This document shows, in pieces, positions 14,001-23,941 of a stretch of 64,000 nucleotides of DNA (position 1 is its first letter; each line of letters starts with the position of its first letter). This stretch comes from Nyssa sinensis (taxonomy: Eukaryota; Streptophyta; Magnoliopsida; Cornales; Nyssaceae). A model generated the notes under the pieces. That model was not told where the DNA came from and made no database searches. It was given only the letters and a program-made list of their open reading frames with translations. Location: the NCBI GenBank assembly GCA_008638375.1, contig CM018041.1, positions 992,001-1,056,000 on the forward strand, written 5' to 3'. A program made the translations under genes and the position numbers.

Positions 14001-16470
14001 AGCCCAAACAAAAGAAAAGAAATAGAAAACAAGACAAAACAAAAGGCAGTCCTTTGTGTTTGCAGTCTCATGGAACACAGAGCTTAAGATTTTCAGATCT
14101 TTAAGAATTTGATGCTTATGGGTATTTCTTTAGTAATTTGGCAAAACTTCTGGAACAAATATTCTAATCGAAGTTGTTTTCGGGGTGGGAAGGGGTCACA
14201 AAAGAAGATAGCATGAATATCCTCTAATACACTAACTATGCTCTGAAGGGATACTGATGTTATGAGAATTAAAAACTAACTGGATGTGGTTATGTTTTAT
14301 GGATATTTATTTGTTTTGTAATGTTTTGTTCTTGAAGTTGGTATTCGTCCTTAATTTCAGTTTGCATTTTAGATTACTTTTAAATGTTGGTTCCATTCTT
14401 GCAGCACCATTCATTCAAACTATTTCCCATCTGAGGTCATCACGTACGACCAGTGGGTACAATTGAAACCTGAGCCAAAGAGCATGTTTTCTGGTTGGAT
14501 TAAGGGTGCATTTCGTGGTGGAAAGAAAGAAATGCAGGAATCAATTCATCAGAACCTTAATTTCATCCTCAGCACGGCTCCAATGTGGGATAGGTTTGTT
14601 CCAGTTTTTACCTATTGTGTTAAATGTCTGTGTGTTAGCATGATGTTATATCCTTTTTGTATAAAATGTTATACGTTTGGTGGGGGTTCTTAGGCTTTAA
14701 TTATTGTAACTGGTCCCTTTCTTTTGTATATGGGTTTGCCCTTCTCAGGCTCCCTATGATTAATACGTATTAAAAATATTTGGTGGGCGATGGACATCCT
14801 GCTTTCTGTACAGTACAGGAGTGGGAAAGTAAAACCAGCGCCATACAAGAAGATTTTACAGTTTGAAACGTAAATTAAGTAAATGATAGACTAAAGCTTC
14901 TCAGGAAAGCACTTAATGAAAATAATTTAAGTGGAAGTTAGTTAAAAGATGCAATGAACAGAGTGTTGAATATCATGATCAAGTAATTGAAATTAAGGTG
15001 AGTGAAGGGCTTTTTGTCGAAAAACGGAGCAGCGGTTGGGTTTTTGCGGTGATAAGTTTATGCACAGAAGAACAGACCAGTAATTAGGGTTTGAGGGAAT
15101 AAGTGGAAGAAAGGTGCAAATGAACTTTATTTAGCAGGTCTTTTGAGTTTTCACAATCTCTTGGGCTCACCTTGTAAATATGAAGATACTGATTTAGACA
15201 TTGTGTTCTTGCTGTTCTGCATTCATAAGTTTTCAGTATATTCTCTTTTTCTATGTTTGATGTTTGTCACTTGAAAATGAAAATAAAGTTGAAAATATGA
15301 AAATAAAGTTGGTCCATATGTCATGCAGGTTGGAGCTTAAAGGTAATAAATATATCCTAGGAGAATTTCTGGAATTTAAAGGGAAGCAAGATGATACCCA
15401 CGCTTTGGGAAACATCAGGAGATCGAAAGTTGGTCGTGTGATCATCCAAAAGACTAGTATGTTTGGTTTAGGTAAGTTACTACCGTTTGTTGCTTTCCCT
15501 CGTGTCTGGTACTTCTTCTTTTTTTATTTATTTATGGTAAATATGTCTGATAGTTATGCTTCTCTGATGAAATATATCCATATTAGGAGAGGAATTAGAG
15601 AAAGGTTGGTAACTTTGGATTGTTGGACCTTGAAATATGCTATAAATGCCAGTTTCCTGGGCATATATATTCAATTGGTTGGCCATTTTTTGGATATCCA
15701 TTAGTCTAAATTAATTTTCATTTTTCATTTGTTGTTCATCCCACAGACCACCAACGGGAATTCTACTTGTAAGCCCCAACTCCTTGCCCAAGTCCACTGT
15801 GAACATCTGTGCAACTGCAATAAACTTGGAAAGCATAAAAGAAATAATATTACAAAATAAGTGGTAGGAAGATGTATAAAATTGTGTAATCCAGTGGGAT
15901 GTGCCCCATCAGTAGTTCTTGCTCCGCCTGCCTGAAGTCAGGTTTGTGCTGGGGTTGGGAAGGATTTCTGTCTTGTTGGACGGGGTTGGGATATGGATGC
16001 ACCAATCAGTGGCGGTAATGCACGATTTATGGCTGATCAAGTGGGGCTACCTTATTACCTATCACTATCAGAACAAAAAAAAGTGGGGCTACCTTGTGCT
16101 GAAATTTTTGGTACAACATGCTCATGTTATTCAACAGTAAACACTCCCCTTCCCCTAACACTGTTAGCTAAAATAGTAATTTAATACACTTATCTGATCC
16201 TTTAGATGTTTCATTATATGGGCTCAACCGTTCAAACTATCTGTCATATTTTTGTTGTTTTTCCATTTACATTGAACCTATTGTGCAGCTCATTCAAAGC
16301 TTCAAGTTCTATACTCTCCTAGAGACTACCGAACTGAAGGAGCTTCAGGTTCTGAGTGGAAGGAAGTAACTGTTAGATCAAGTACTGAGGCCCTATTCAA
16401 GCCCCAAAATTCTACCAAAGTACGCAAATTCAAGCTATCCTCAATTATTTCCATGTCACTGAGTGCCTGA
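8019..16470 (+). CDS. NERD (nuclease-related) domain protein, plant type
   Basis: Seven exons (8019-8140, 8411-8512, 8801-8915, 13301-13416, 14405-14593, 15329-15471, 16289-16470) join with consistent phases to 322 aa, with GT-AG sites throughout. Residues 1-20 are hydrophobic (MWLEIICGLVIYRLF), possibly a membrane anchor. Residues about 45-100 resemble the NERD fold of the PD-(D/E)XK superfamily: an Asp in NIDMVLV (D68), then VVISVQNLSG and an Asp-Gly-x-Trp pair. In active NERD domains the second block reads like VIEVKNWSG; here Glu and Lys are Ser81 and Gln83, so cleavage looks unlikely. The rest (residues 115-322) has conserved-looking blocks such as FPEGYFSCKVVCPN, but I recognise no further domain. 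The start is supported by the downstream exon chain. Intron 3 (8916-13300) carries a LINE. The function is unknown; the domain call is by motif only. Confidence 0.82.
8916..11511. other. NERD intron 3, part upstream of the LINE
   Basis: No exon-like conservation is seen. It contains a CT/TG microsatellite at about 9577-9609, T-tracts near 10665 and 10807, and a short tandem duplication at 10894-10988. Parts may be decayed transposon, but I cannot assign a family. Confidence 0.55.
10894..10988. repeat. Tandem duplication, 48-bp unit, in NERD intron 3
   Basis: Two head-to-tail copies (10894-10941 and 10942-10988) begin CTAGTGTGAAAGTACACT and end CTCTCTCAACTGCAT. Only a few substitutions separate them, so the duplication is fairly recent. 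Confidence 0.9.
11512..11528 (+). repeat. LINE target-site duplication, 5' copy
   Basis: The 17 bases ATATCTTGTGTCATATG occur here and again, identically, at 13183-13199 immediately after an A-tail. That is the hallmark of target-primed reverse transcription. Confidence 0.95.
11529..13182 (+). mobile_element. 5'-truncated L1-type LINE inside NERD intron 3
   Basis: A non-LTR retrotransposon copy in the same orientation as the host gene, bounded by perfect 17-bp duplications and ending in an A-tail (13173-13182). The 5' end falls inside the reverse transcriptase, just before the ADD of the catalytic F/Y-ADD motif (ADDTIIFCD at 11536-11562). Downstream are the RT thumb-region blocks typical of plant L1 (LPLVYLGLPLG; LSGWKGQLISKGGRLTLLKS; LGGLGVKDLRIFN) and then the C-terminal zinc-binding zf-RVT domain (CYFCKNDEEMVDHVLIHC near 12733-12786). 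It is dead: there is one frameshift near 11770-11785 and in-frame stops TGA at 12450 and TAG at 12942, both plausibly from Trp codons. The 3' end reads into TATATATACAACTCTTACTTAT before the A-tail. The near-perfect duplications suggest a moderately recent insertion. Confidence 0.95.
13183..13199 (+). repeat. LINE target-site duplication, 3' copy
   Basis: Identical 17-bp copy of 11512-11528, directly after the A-tail of the LINE. The NERD exon 4 acceptor lies about 100 bases further on, so the insertion did not touch an exon. Confidence 0.95.
13690..14060 (+). repeat. Dispersed repeat, copy A, NERD intron 4
   Basis: The segment containing GCCATACAAGAAGATTTTAC (about 13728) and GAAGCTTCTCA (about 13786) recurs in the next intron at about 14805-15150 in the same orientation, with diverged flanks. 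The family is unknown; there are no clear terminal repeats and no coding capacity. Confidence 0.75.
14805..15150 (+). repeat. Dispersed repeat, copy B, NERD intron 5
   Basis: Diverged second copy of the 13690-14060 repeat, sharing CAGGAGTGGGAA-like sequence and the GCCATACAAGAAGATTTTAC core (about 14851), then an AAAGCTTCTCA block. The two copies occupy adjacent introns of the same gene. Confidence 0.75.
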
Positions 16471-17820
16471 AATTCTCTGCTGGGGTATATGTTGTTGCGA
16501 TATGCCAGCTCTAACAATTATTATGCTACCCTTAGATTCCTGTATTTGTTTTGATATGGTCGTATTATTGTATATGTTATGCAAGTATATAGTGTCTATT
16601 CTGATGGAAAATGATTTCAGATGATCTAGTCTATAAGATACTATCTATCAAATATATTTTTTTGACTCTCTTTTTTGGATAGAAAAATGATGAGTATGCA
16701 ATACTTAATGCACAACCCTGTCCCCTACAAAAAGGAGAAAAAAAAAAAGAAGATAAAAGATAATAGAGGAGAAATAGAACAGAACCATTCTGGTGATTTT
16801 GTATTACAGTTTTTAATCTTTCCATTTAATTATTTTTTTTTGAGATCTTTAAACCAGAGTTTCAGTGTTGGAATTTGGAGAGAGGTTGCTGTAGTTTTTG
16901 AAGTTTCAAGACCTTGTAAGAAAGAAATTGAAAATCCTCAAGCTATTCTACTGTTTTGAGACATATATTCTCAGGCAGCTGAACTTTTGTTACTACAAAA
17001 TAGCATCTGCTCAAATAAGTGGCCTCCGAACGACCTTTGAAGAACTTGGAAAATATATTTTTTTTATGGAAAAACTGACGAATTCAATCAAAGTTTTCAT
17101 GTTGTGAATAGAATATGACAAGACATGATTTATTTAGCTGACCCATATAACTGGGATTAATATCTTTTTGGTTCATTTTTTTTAAAATTTCCAAATATCC
17201 CTGCCATTGAAAACTTTACTAGTTGTTTGGAAGAATACATTGGAGAAAATCATAGATTGATCAGACGGCATCATGATGTACAAATTCAGACATGTCAAAA
17301 TCCTGTAGAAATATTACTATATTTTGTTCATTTATTTTTACAAAGAGCTGGACAAGTTCCTTGAACATAGTAATAGATAACTCCAAACTACAGCCGAAAA
17401 TCAGGTAAAATTAAATGAATCAGCTCAAATGTCACTGTTTAGTCACTTGGGACTTGGACATGCCACTCTATCAATGGCATCCCATTCGTCTTCTTGTGCC
17501 GCCGTGTTGAAAAATAATGTGAAGTTCAATGAATATGAGCCTTGCTTTATCACCATTCACCCATATCATCCACTTGTAAAACCTAAAGAAATTAGTACCG
17601 ACTTATCATAAACTGTCATGTATATAAAAATTATTAATTTTACCTTTCAAAAATTTAATATATTGTACACATGACAATTTATGATTGACCAGTACCAATA
17701 ATTTCAAACCTTACAATAATTTCTATACAAACCTAAGTAGAATCCTAGTGATTGTCACCAATGACACCGTATACATTGCACCTCTTATCTTTTCTTCTTA
17801 TCTTATTGTAGTAAGGATCA
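16471..17820. other. Convergent intergenic region between NERD and CCR-like genes
   Basis: Holds the 3' UTRs of two genes that point at each other. Small open frames here (for example 17429-17611) show no family resemblance. A hairpin-forming element lies at about 17598-17696. Nothing else is recognisable. Confidence 0.6.
17598..17696. mobile_element. Possible small MITE with terminal inverted repeats
   Basis: About 30 bases at each end form imperfect inverted repeats (left TACCGACTTATCATAAACTG; right reverse complement TACTGGTCAATCATAAATTG, both followed by TCATGT). The roughly 100-bp hairpin size suits a MITE. The target-site duplication is not clear, so the superfamily is unassigned. Confidence 0.5.
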
Positions 17821-20800
17821 TCAGTATTGGACGGCTGCAGAGGAATCAAAATCCATCATTAGTTTGTTTAGTTTCTTGTTGCTTATCCTCTGCTGGTAGA
17901 CCCTGCTGTCCTCCATACTGCAAACAAGAAGACAAGTAGACAACCCACTAATTAAAATTATCACATCTTAATCTTATTGTGGGTAGTAGCCAAATGTTGT
18001 TCCATCACTTGAACAATTGTGATTTTTCATTTTCAATTTATGATGATAAAAAAAATAGGTCATTATTGTGGTGTCATATTAAGATAAAGACAGGAACCAA
18101 GAAATTTATTGGTTGACCATGACACATAACATATTATAATGTTTACATGCTAAAAATCTAACTCCAATTATGACTTTTGTCAAAGTGGGTATCTTAGATG
18201 ACTTAAAAAATTAAAAATTGCAAAAGTTTGGCTAAGGAGTCAATTATGTTTTTTTTTATAAAAAATTGTTTTCGCATCTCCATGTGCAAAAATAGAGTAT
18301 ACAAGTTGCCTCAAATATTGAATTTTAAACGAGTTAAACCACGTCGAACAGTAAGTTGTTTAAATTTGATTTATTAAAATAAGTAGGTTTCGAATTGTGT
18401 TTAAACTCGATTTATTAATTTCTTAAGTCAATTTCGAACGAACCGAACACAAATAATTCTATTTTTTTATTATAATATTAAATTATTTATTGACTTATCG
18501 AATTAAACGAGTCTCAAAATATATTCAGATTTGACTTGTTTATCTCGTGAACCAATTTCGAACGAACCAATAACAAACTAAATTTAAATAACCTGTTTCT
18601 ACTTACATCCTCCCAAGTTTTTTTTTTTTTTTTTCTCTTTAGCCTATTTAGTTTAAAAGTTGTCAAAGACAACTCTTTATGCATCAAAAATATATTTTAC
18701 ATTTATTAATTAAATTTGATTTTTGACACAAAGTATTTCTATTGACTTTTAAATTATAAAATCAAGTGAGAATGAGTAAAATTTCAAAAAGTAAATGTGT
18801 AATTTAATTATATAAACAAAGTAACAAATTTGCAAAAGACAAAGTGATGACTGACCTATTACGAGGAGGAGAAGAATCGGAGGGCGGGCATAGCATGTGG
18901 GCGAGCTTTAAGGCCTCTTGGTTGGAGTTGACGACGCGGTTGAAGCATAGGTATCGTCCGTACGATGAGATGTCTTCATAGACGCAGATGTGCGCGTCCA
19001 CCATGAACCTGAGATCCACGGTAACAAATACCCCATCTTCATACATCTCAGCTGTTCCTTTCAAATAGGGATTGGTGATGGTGAGATCAGGACCCATCAG
19101 CAGCCCTCCGTTTATGGACACCATGTTGACACCTCTGTCCATCGCCAGGGCCCACGCAGTCTTCTCAGCCAGCGTCTTTGATAGAGCGTGCCATAACTGT
19201 CCGTAATATGCATTTATTAATCAACCCATTAATTTAACTTAATTGTACTTTATCAAAAGGTTTTGTTTGGAATAAGTTATAACAGCTATTGCTGATACCA
19301 TGAGTTGTATCTATTATCTCTTAAAATATATATATATATATATATTTTTATAGTTTTGACAAAAATTATTATTATTTTCACAAAAGGGTTGCACAACAAC
19401 TATATCAAATTTAATTACTTATTTTTATTCACTCACTAAAGTGTCAGATAACTTTTTCCTTTTTTTTTTTTTTAAAAAAAAAAAAACCCATTGTCCTCCA
19501 AATTTTAGGCCAAAAATGATGCCTAAATGCACTAGGTTGGTGGGAAAAATGTCTTAATGTATCTAACAATAATGAAACTTTGATCTATACTGTGTTTAGT
19601 CTCATACTATCATTGACAATCAAGTGTATCTTATAAATATAAAATTTGATACATTAGGGATCACATTAAATAAAATAAAATAGAATATTTAAGAAGGATG
19701 GAACTTTTAAGTAGGTTGAGTTGGGTAATAACCTATCCTAAACTCTAAAAAAAATAAAAAAAATTATACTTGTAAAATTCCAATCCTTTCTTACAAGGAT
19801 CAAAATATCGTTTCGATGTATAGTCTGTCTGGAAACGGAAACGTTCGGAAACATAATAGAAACAGAGAAAAAATTAGAAATATGTGGAAATATAACTTAA
19901 GATTTATTTATTTATGCAAATAAGCTTATTTATTGAATATTTGTGCATATTTAAGGCATAAACATCATATTCATGATAAATGACACTAATTCATAATAAA
20001 TGACATAAGAGATATATACTATGTAATATCCACGAATTAGATAATTTGACACGAGTTACATATAAAATAAAAAATAAAACAAATAGCGATTTAAACTTAT
20101 TATAATTAGTAACTTATTATTAAAATAGTTGTTTCTCTACACTTTATTTCTCCTACTATTTTTTTATTTTTTAGAAAAAAAATAGAAATATTTTCTTGTA
20201 ATTTTGAGTCTTAATCCTTGAAAAATAAATGGAATATTATTTTTTACTAACTTCTAGAATTATTATTGATACCAAAGAAATATTTCCTCTGATTCGGTAT
20301 GTTTCCATAGTTTCAGTATGTTTTCACGGAAACATGTGAATTTCAATATTCCATTAGTGTTTCGTTTCGGTTCCTTGAGAAACGGAAAACATTTCGGCCA
20401 GTTTCGATAGAAAAGAAACGAAATTTTGATCCTTACTTTCTTATATAATTTATTCTAAAATTTTAGTCAAATTCAAAATTTTGGCCAAATCCAATATTTA
20501 CTCATTTTAATTCTATTAATTTTCTAATTTTTCAGCCAACCCAAAATTTTCTTCAAAATTTTTCTAACCTCACTTAATTTTTTTCCTTGATTCCGTACTT
20601 GTATCTAAGACTAAGAATAATGCTTATAAATAGAATTTAATAAATGGATTCTTGTTTGTCAGAAGAAATGGTTTGATGCTCTTATTTTTATTTCTCTAAC
20701 CAATAGACCCTAAATCGGGAGCTATGTATATAATATTAGAGAAATAAAATAAGCTTCGCAACTCTAAGAAAAATCAAAAACAAAAAAGAAGATAGCATGT

Positions 20801-22090
20801 GAATCAACCGAAAAAATAAAATAAAATGAAAATAGTGCTTAAAATACCTTAAATTTCTTGCAAAAAGCAGCATCACTCCAATTTTTTTCATCAACATCAG
20901 AGGGCAATGCGTTGCGGTCTTCCATCCAGACAACGGCCGTAGCAGAGGACGTGAAAACAACCTTTTCTATGGTGTCTGTCTGTGCACACGCTTCCAGTAC
21001 ATTATGAGCTGCTCTTACCTCCACCTCCGCCATATATTCCTGCACCAATCGTGCTTCATTTTAATGCCCATCTTCATTTATTATCATTCTAATATTAATA
21101 TATATATATATATGTATGTATGTATCGAACACAGTGTTACCCAATTGTAAATTTCTTTTTTTTAAAAAAAAATAATTTTATATTTCTTGTCATGATCGCA
21201 TCAAAAAAAACTTCTCGTTGTTTTGACAGGCAGTGGAATAATCTAATCTTAACACTGCTTAGCTTCTGAACTCATATGCTTGATTACAAGAACACAAATT
21301 TTCATCTTACAAGGGAATTTACAATGTTAATTACACAATCATGTGTTTATAAGGGTTTTAGAATTAGAATTAGTAAAAAATGATTGGCAAACTAGTTCAA
21401 ATTTCAAAGTAACATACCTGAAATTTTAATTTCACAATACCAAATGAAAGCATAAGAAAGTTTAATGGAAGTAGAGAAGCGAAGAAACGAAGAAACGTAC
21501 ATCGTAGGAGGAGTGGTCAGAAGGAGGCTCAAAGGAGTAGAACAATCCACTACATCCCTTCAATGCTTCCATTATGCTGTGGTAATCGAATGGATCTGAA
21601 TTGAATACTCTCAATCTCTTCTTATCACCGCATGCTACTAGTCCCTCTTCATTCGACTGCAATTCACCTGAAAAATTGAATACCTAAATCATTAGTATTC
21701 CATGAAACTAGATCACATTAATCATTATATACATATATATGTTGTTTGAAAACAAAAGAGAGATCAAAATAATGAATTATTATAGTATATTTTTGTATAC
21801 TATATAGATGGATATTTTTAAACAAATCCATCGATGAACCAGCTGTATGTAAAATCGGAAGGGTGGATTCCCGATTTTCGCGGACAGACCGGCCGGTGGA
21901 TTGCAGAGAGACAGAGGACGATGACGATGATGAAGGATAGAAGCGAACCATGGTTCTGGACAGCGGCGTGGACGGTGTAACCTCTTTGCAAGAGCCGTTT
22001 GACGAGAGTGGAGCCCAGGCGCCCCGATGCGTCCATTACGCAGACCGTCTTTGCAGATGATTGATTGAATGAAGCTGCTGCCGGAGACAT
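17821..22090 (-). CDS. Cinnamoyl-CoA reductase-like SDR, atypical (At2g23910-like)
   Basis: Minus-strand exons 22090-21949, 21667-21501, 21039-20848, 19196-18856 and 17917-17821 join in phase to 312 aa. This is an NAD(P)-binding Rossmann protein of the extended SDR family, closest from memory to Arabidopsis At2g23910 / rice SNL6-type CCR-like proteins (about 300 aa). Seen: N-terminal beta strand with a degenerate glycine motif (VMDASGRLG, residues 18-26, first Gly replaced by Asp); FTSSATAVVW (132-141) with the SDR Ser; DVDEKNWSD; LWHALSKTLAEKTAWALAMD (168-187). The YxxxK catalytic pair is HxxxK here (His170, Lys174), as I recall for At2g23910. The last exon (EDSRVYQQRISNKKLNKLM) was found 940 bases away by matching the family C-terminus. 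True cinnamoyl-CoA reductase activity (lignin pathway) is therefore doubtful. Intron 4 of the reading order holds AT-rich repeats, and intron 3 holds a hAT-like element. Confidence 0.88.
17918..18855 (-). other. Last intron of the CCR-like gene, AT-rich repeat relic
   Basis: This intron holds AT-rich sequence with recurring TTTCGAACGAACC-like and AAACGAGTT-like phrases (18300-18580). These resemble degenerate plant dispersed repeats, but no boundaries can be set. A T-tract lies at about 18618-18635. Confidence 0.5.
19794..20435. mobile_element. hAT-like non-autonomous element in CCR-like intron 3
   Basis: A 642-bp element with terminal inverted repeats (left CAAGGATCAAAATATCGTTTC; right reverse complement TAAGGATCAAAATTTCGTTTC), flanked by the 8-bp direct repeat CTTTCTTA at 19786-19793 and 20436-20443. 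An 8-bp target duplication points to the hAT superfamily. The interior has repeated GGAAAC/GTTTC phrases near both ends and no transposase frame. Confidence 0.8.
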
Positions 22091-23941
22091 ATTGAAGAGA
22101 GTATAAGTTTGAAGGTGAAAAAAAGGGGAGGTAGAGAAAAGGGGAATGAAGGTGAGAGAGGGGGCTAGGTTGCTGTGCTTGTGTTTAATAGAGAGAGAGC
22201 ATTGAAAGTGTGTGGTTCGCAGAAGATGGTTGGGGAGGTGGTAGTTACCCAGAGGGAAGAAAAAAACAGAAAGAGGTTACAGAGGAGACGGAAGATGCAA
22301 TGCATTAATTGAATTAGGTTCATGTATTGAGGTTTGGTAGGAATTTGTACGCGTGCTTCTTTCTCCTTCCTCACTTGCAATATATGAAGATAAACGTATA
22401 TATATATATATATATATATATGATAAAGTGGGATCTATGCAAGCTGGACCGTTTGGGGAGAAAGAAAACTGTGGGGCCTATTAATTTTAACCTATGTATA
22501 TGGGCCCACAATGTGAAGGGCATCAGAGATGGTGGGAGACCCAAGTCAAGCTGGTATGTTTATAAACATTGTAATTGACAAAATACTCAGCAGGCCATTG
22601 GAGAGGACACTGCTGACAGCACAGAACAGCACTGTCCCTCCTCCCTTCCCTTCCCTTCTCATTCAACATAGCAAGGATCATTGCCCCCGTGACGATTCAC
22701 ATGGGGTGTGTTTTTGGAGAAATTCTACCCATGAATAGGATTCATTGCGGTGCCATGGAACTAATGTATAACACAATGTCTTTAAATAAGATGTTTTATT
22801 TGTTTGAAGAAATATAAAAATAATATTTATTTATATGACCCAGATGTTATTTGTAAGATTCATGAACCAGTTTGCCAATAATGGATCCATTTCTACACAT
22901 TATGAAGCTTGAAGAATGAAGACCTTTTATTTCTGGCCAGAATAAGACACCTTATTTGCGCGGTTCTTTATTTTTGGGTGTGATTGATCCAAATGTATCA
23001 AATATAGCCTCTTCACTTTTGGACTAGTTTCATGCCCTTTGTAAGAAATTTTCACACTTGGTTTCTGACAAATAATTTACGTCTCCTCTACGGAAATACA
23101 TACGAGTTTTATGGCATTCGTTACACACACACACACACACTGCTTGGGTCTTGGGGATCCTTCTAATATTTTTGTGGTAATATAATAATTGAAATATAGT
23201 CTGTATAATTGCTGGAATGAGGAAATGCATTTAAGTTATCGAGGATGGTACATGGCCTTTGTTTGTTGACTTGTAATGAATGATAAAATGATAGCTAGCA
23301 GAGCAGTAGTAAATGAAGTTGCTTGCTGGCAAACAACTCATGCTTCGGTTAAATACTCGTTTCAAATTTATTTGTTACACCAACCAACACAAACCCTAGC
23401 TCCAAAGTTCAACCAGCCCAACGAATCATTATTTTCCCCAACACACCCTTATTCAGCCATGAACCCTATTATATTATATATATATATATTGGTTTGGGGG
23501 GGGGGGGGGGTTGTGCGGGGGGTTAACCTTTCGAACGGCTGCTGAATGCATGGGTAAGCAAAAAAAACAACCTAACAAACTTAAACATCTTAGTAGTAAG
23601 AGGAAAAGAAAGCAAAAGTGATTCCATAATAGCGGCCTAAACCATGAAAACAGGGCTTTGAGGTAACAATACAAGCGTTTTACAAGCTCCCACTAGACTG
23701 TATAAAAAGGATCAATCTTTATAGTTGCAACAATCTGACTAAATTCTTATTTTCTCATCAAAAGTAAGTTCTCTTGAACATCCACGAGTTTTTTAGACTA
23801 ATTGGAAACAAGGAACTAATGTAAATCTGCAAAAATACAGCTGAAAATTTTATTTCAGTTTTCGGTACTCCCCTCGAGACAATGCGGGAAAGCAGATATC
23901 ATACAAATGTTCAAAAAAGGGATAATAATTAAAAAGCCATC
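22091..23941. other. Intergenic: promoter of CCR-like gene and 3' flank of PEPCK-like gene
   Basis: The CCR-like 5' leader is purine/pyrimidine-rich (22100-22290). A TA microsatellite lies at about 22396-22422, a CA run at about 23125-23140, and a TA run followed by a G-tract at 23477-23510. Short open frames overlap the microsatellites. No conserved coding sequence is seen. Confidence 0.6.
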
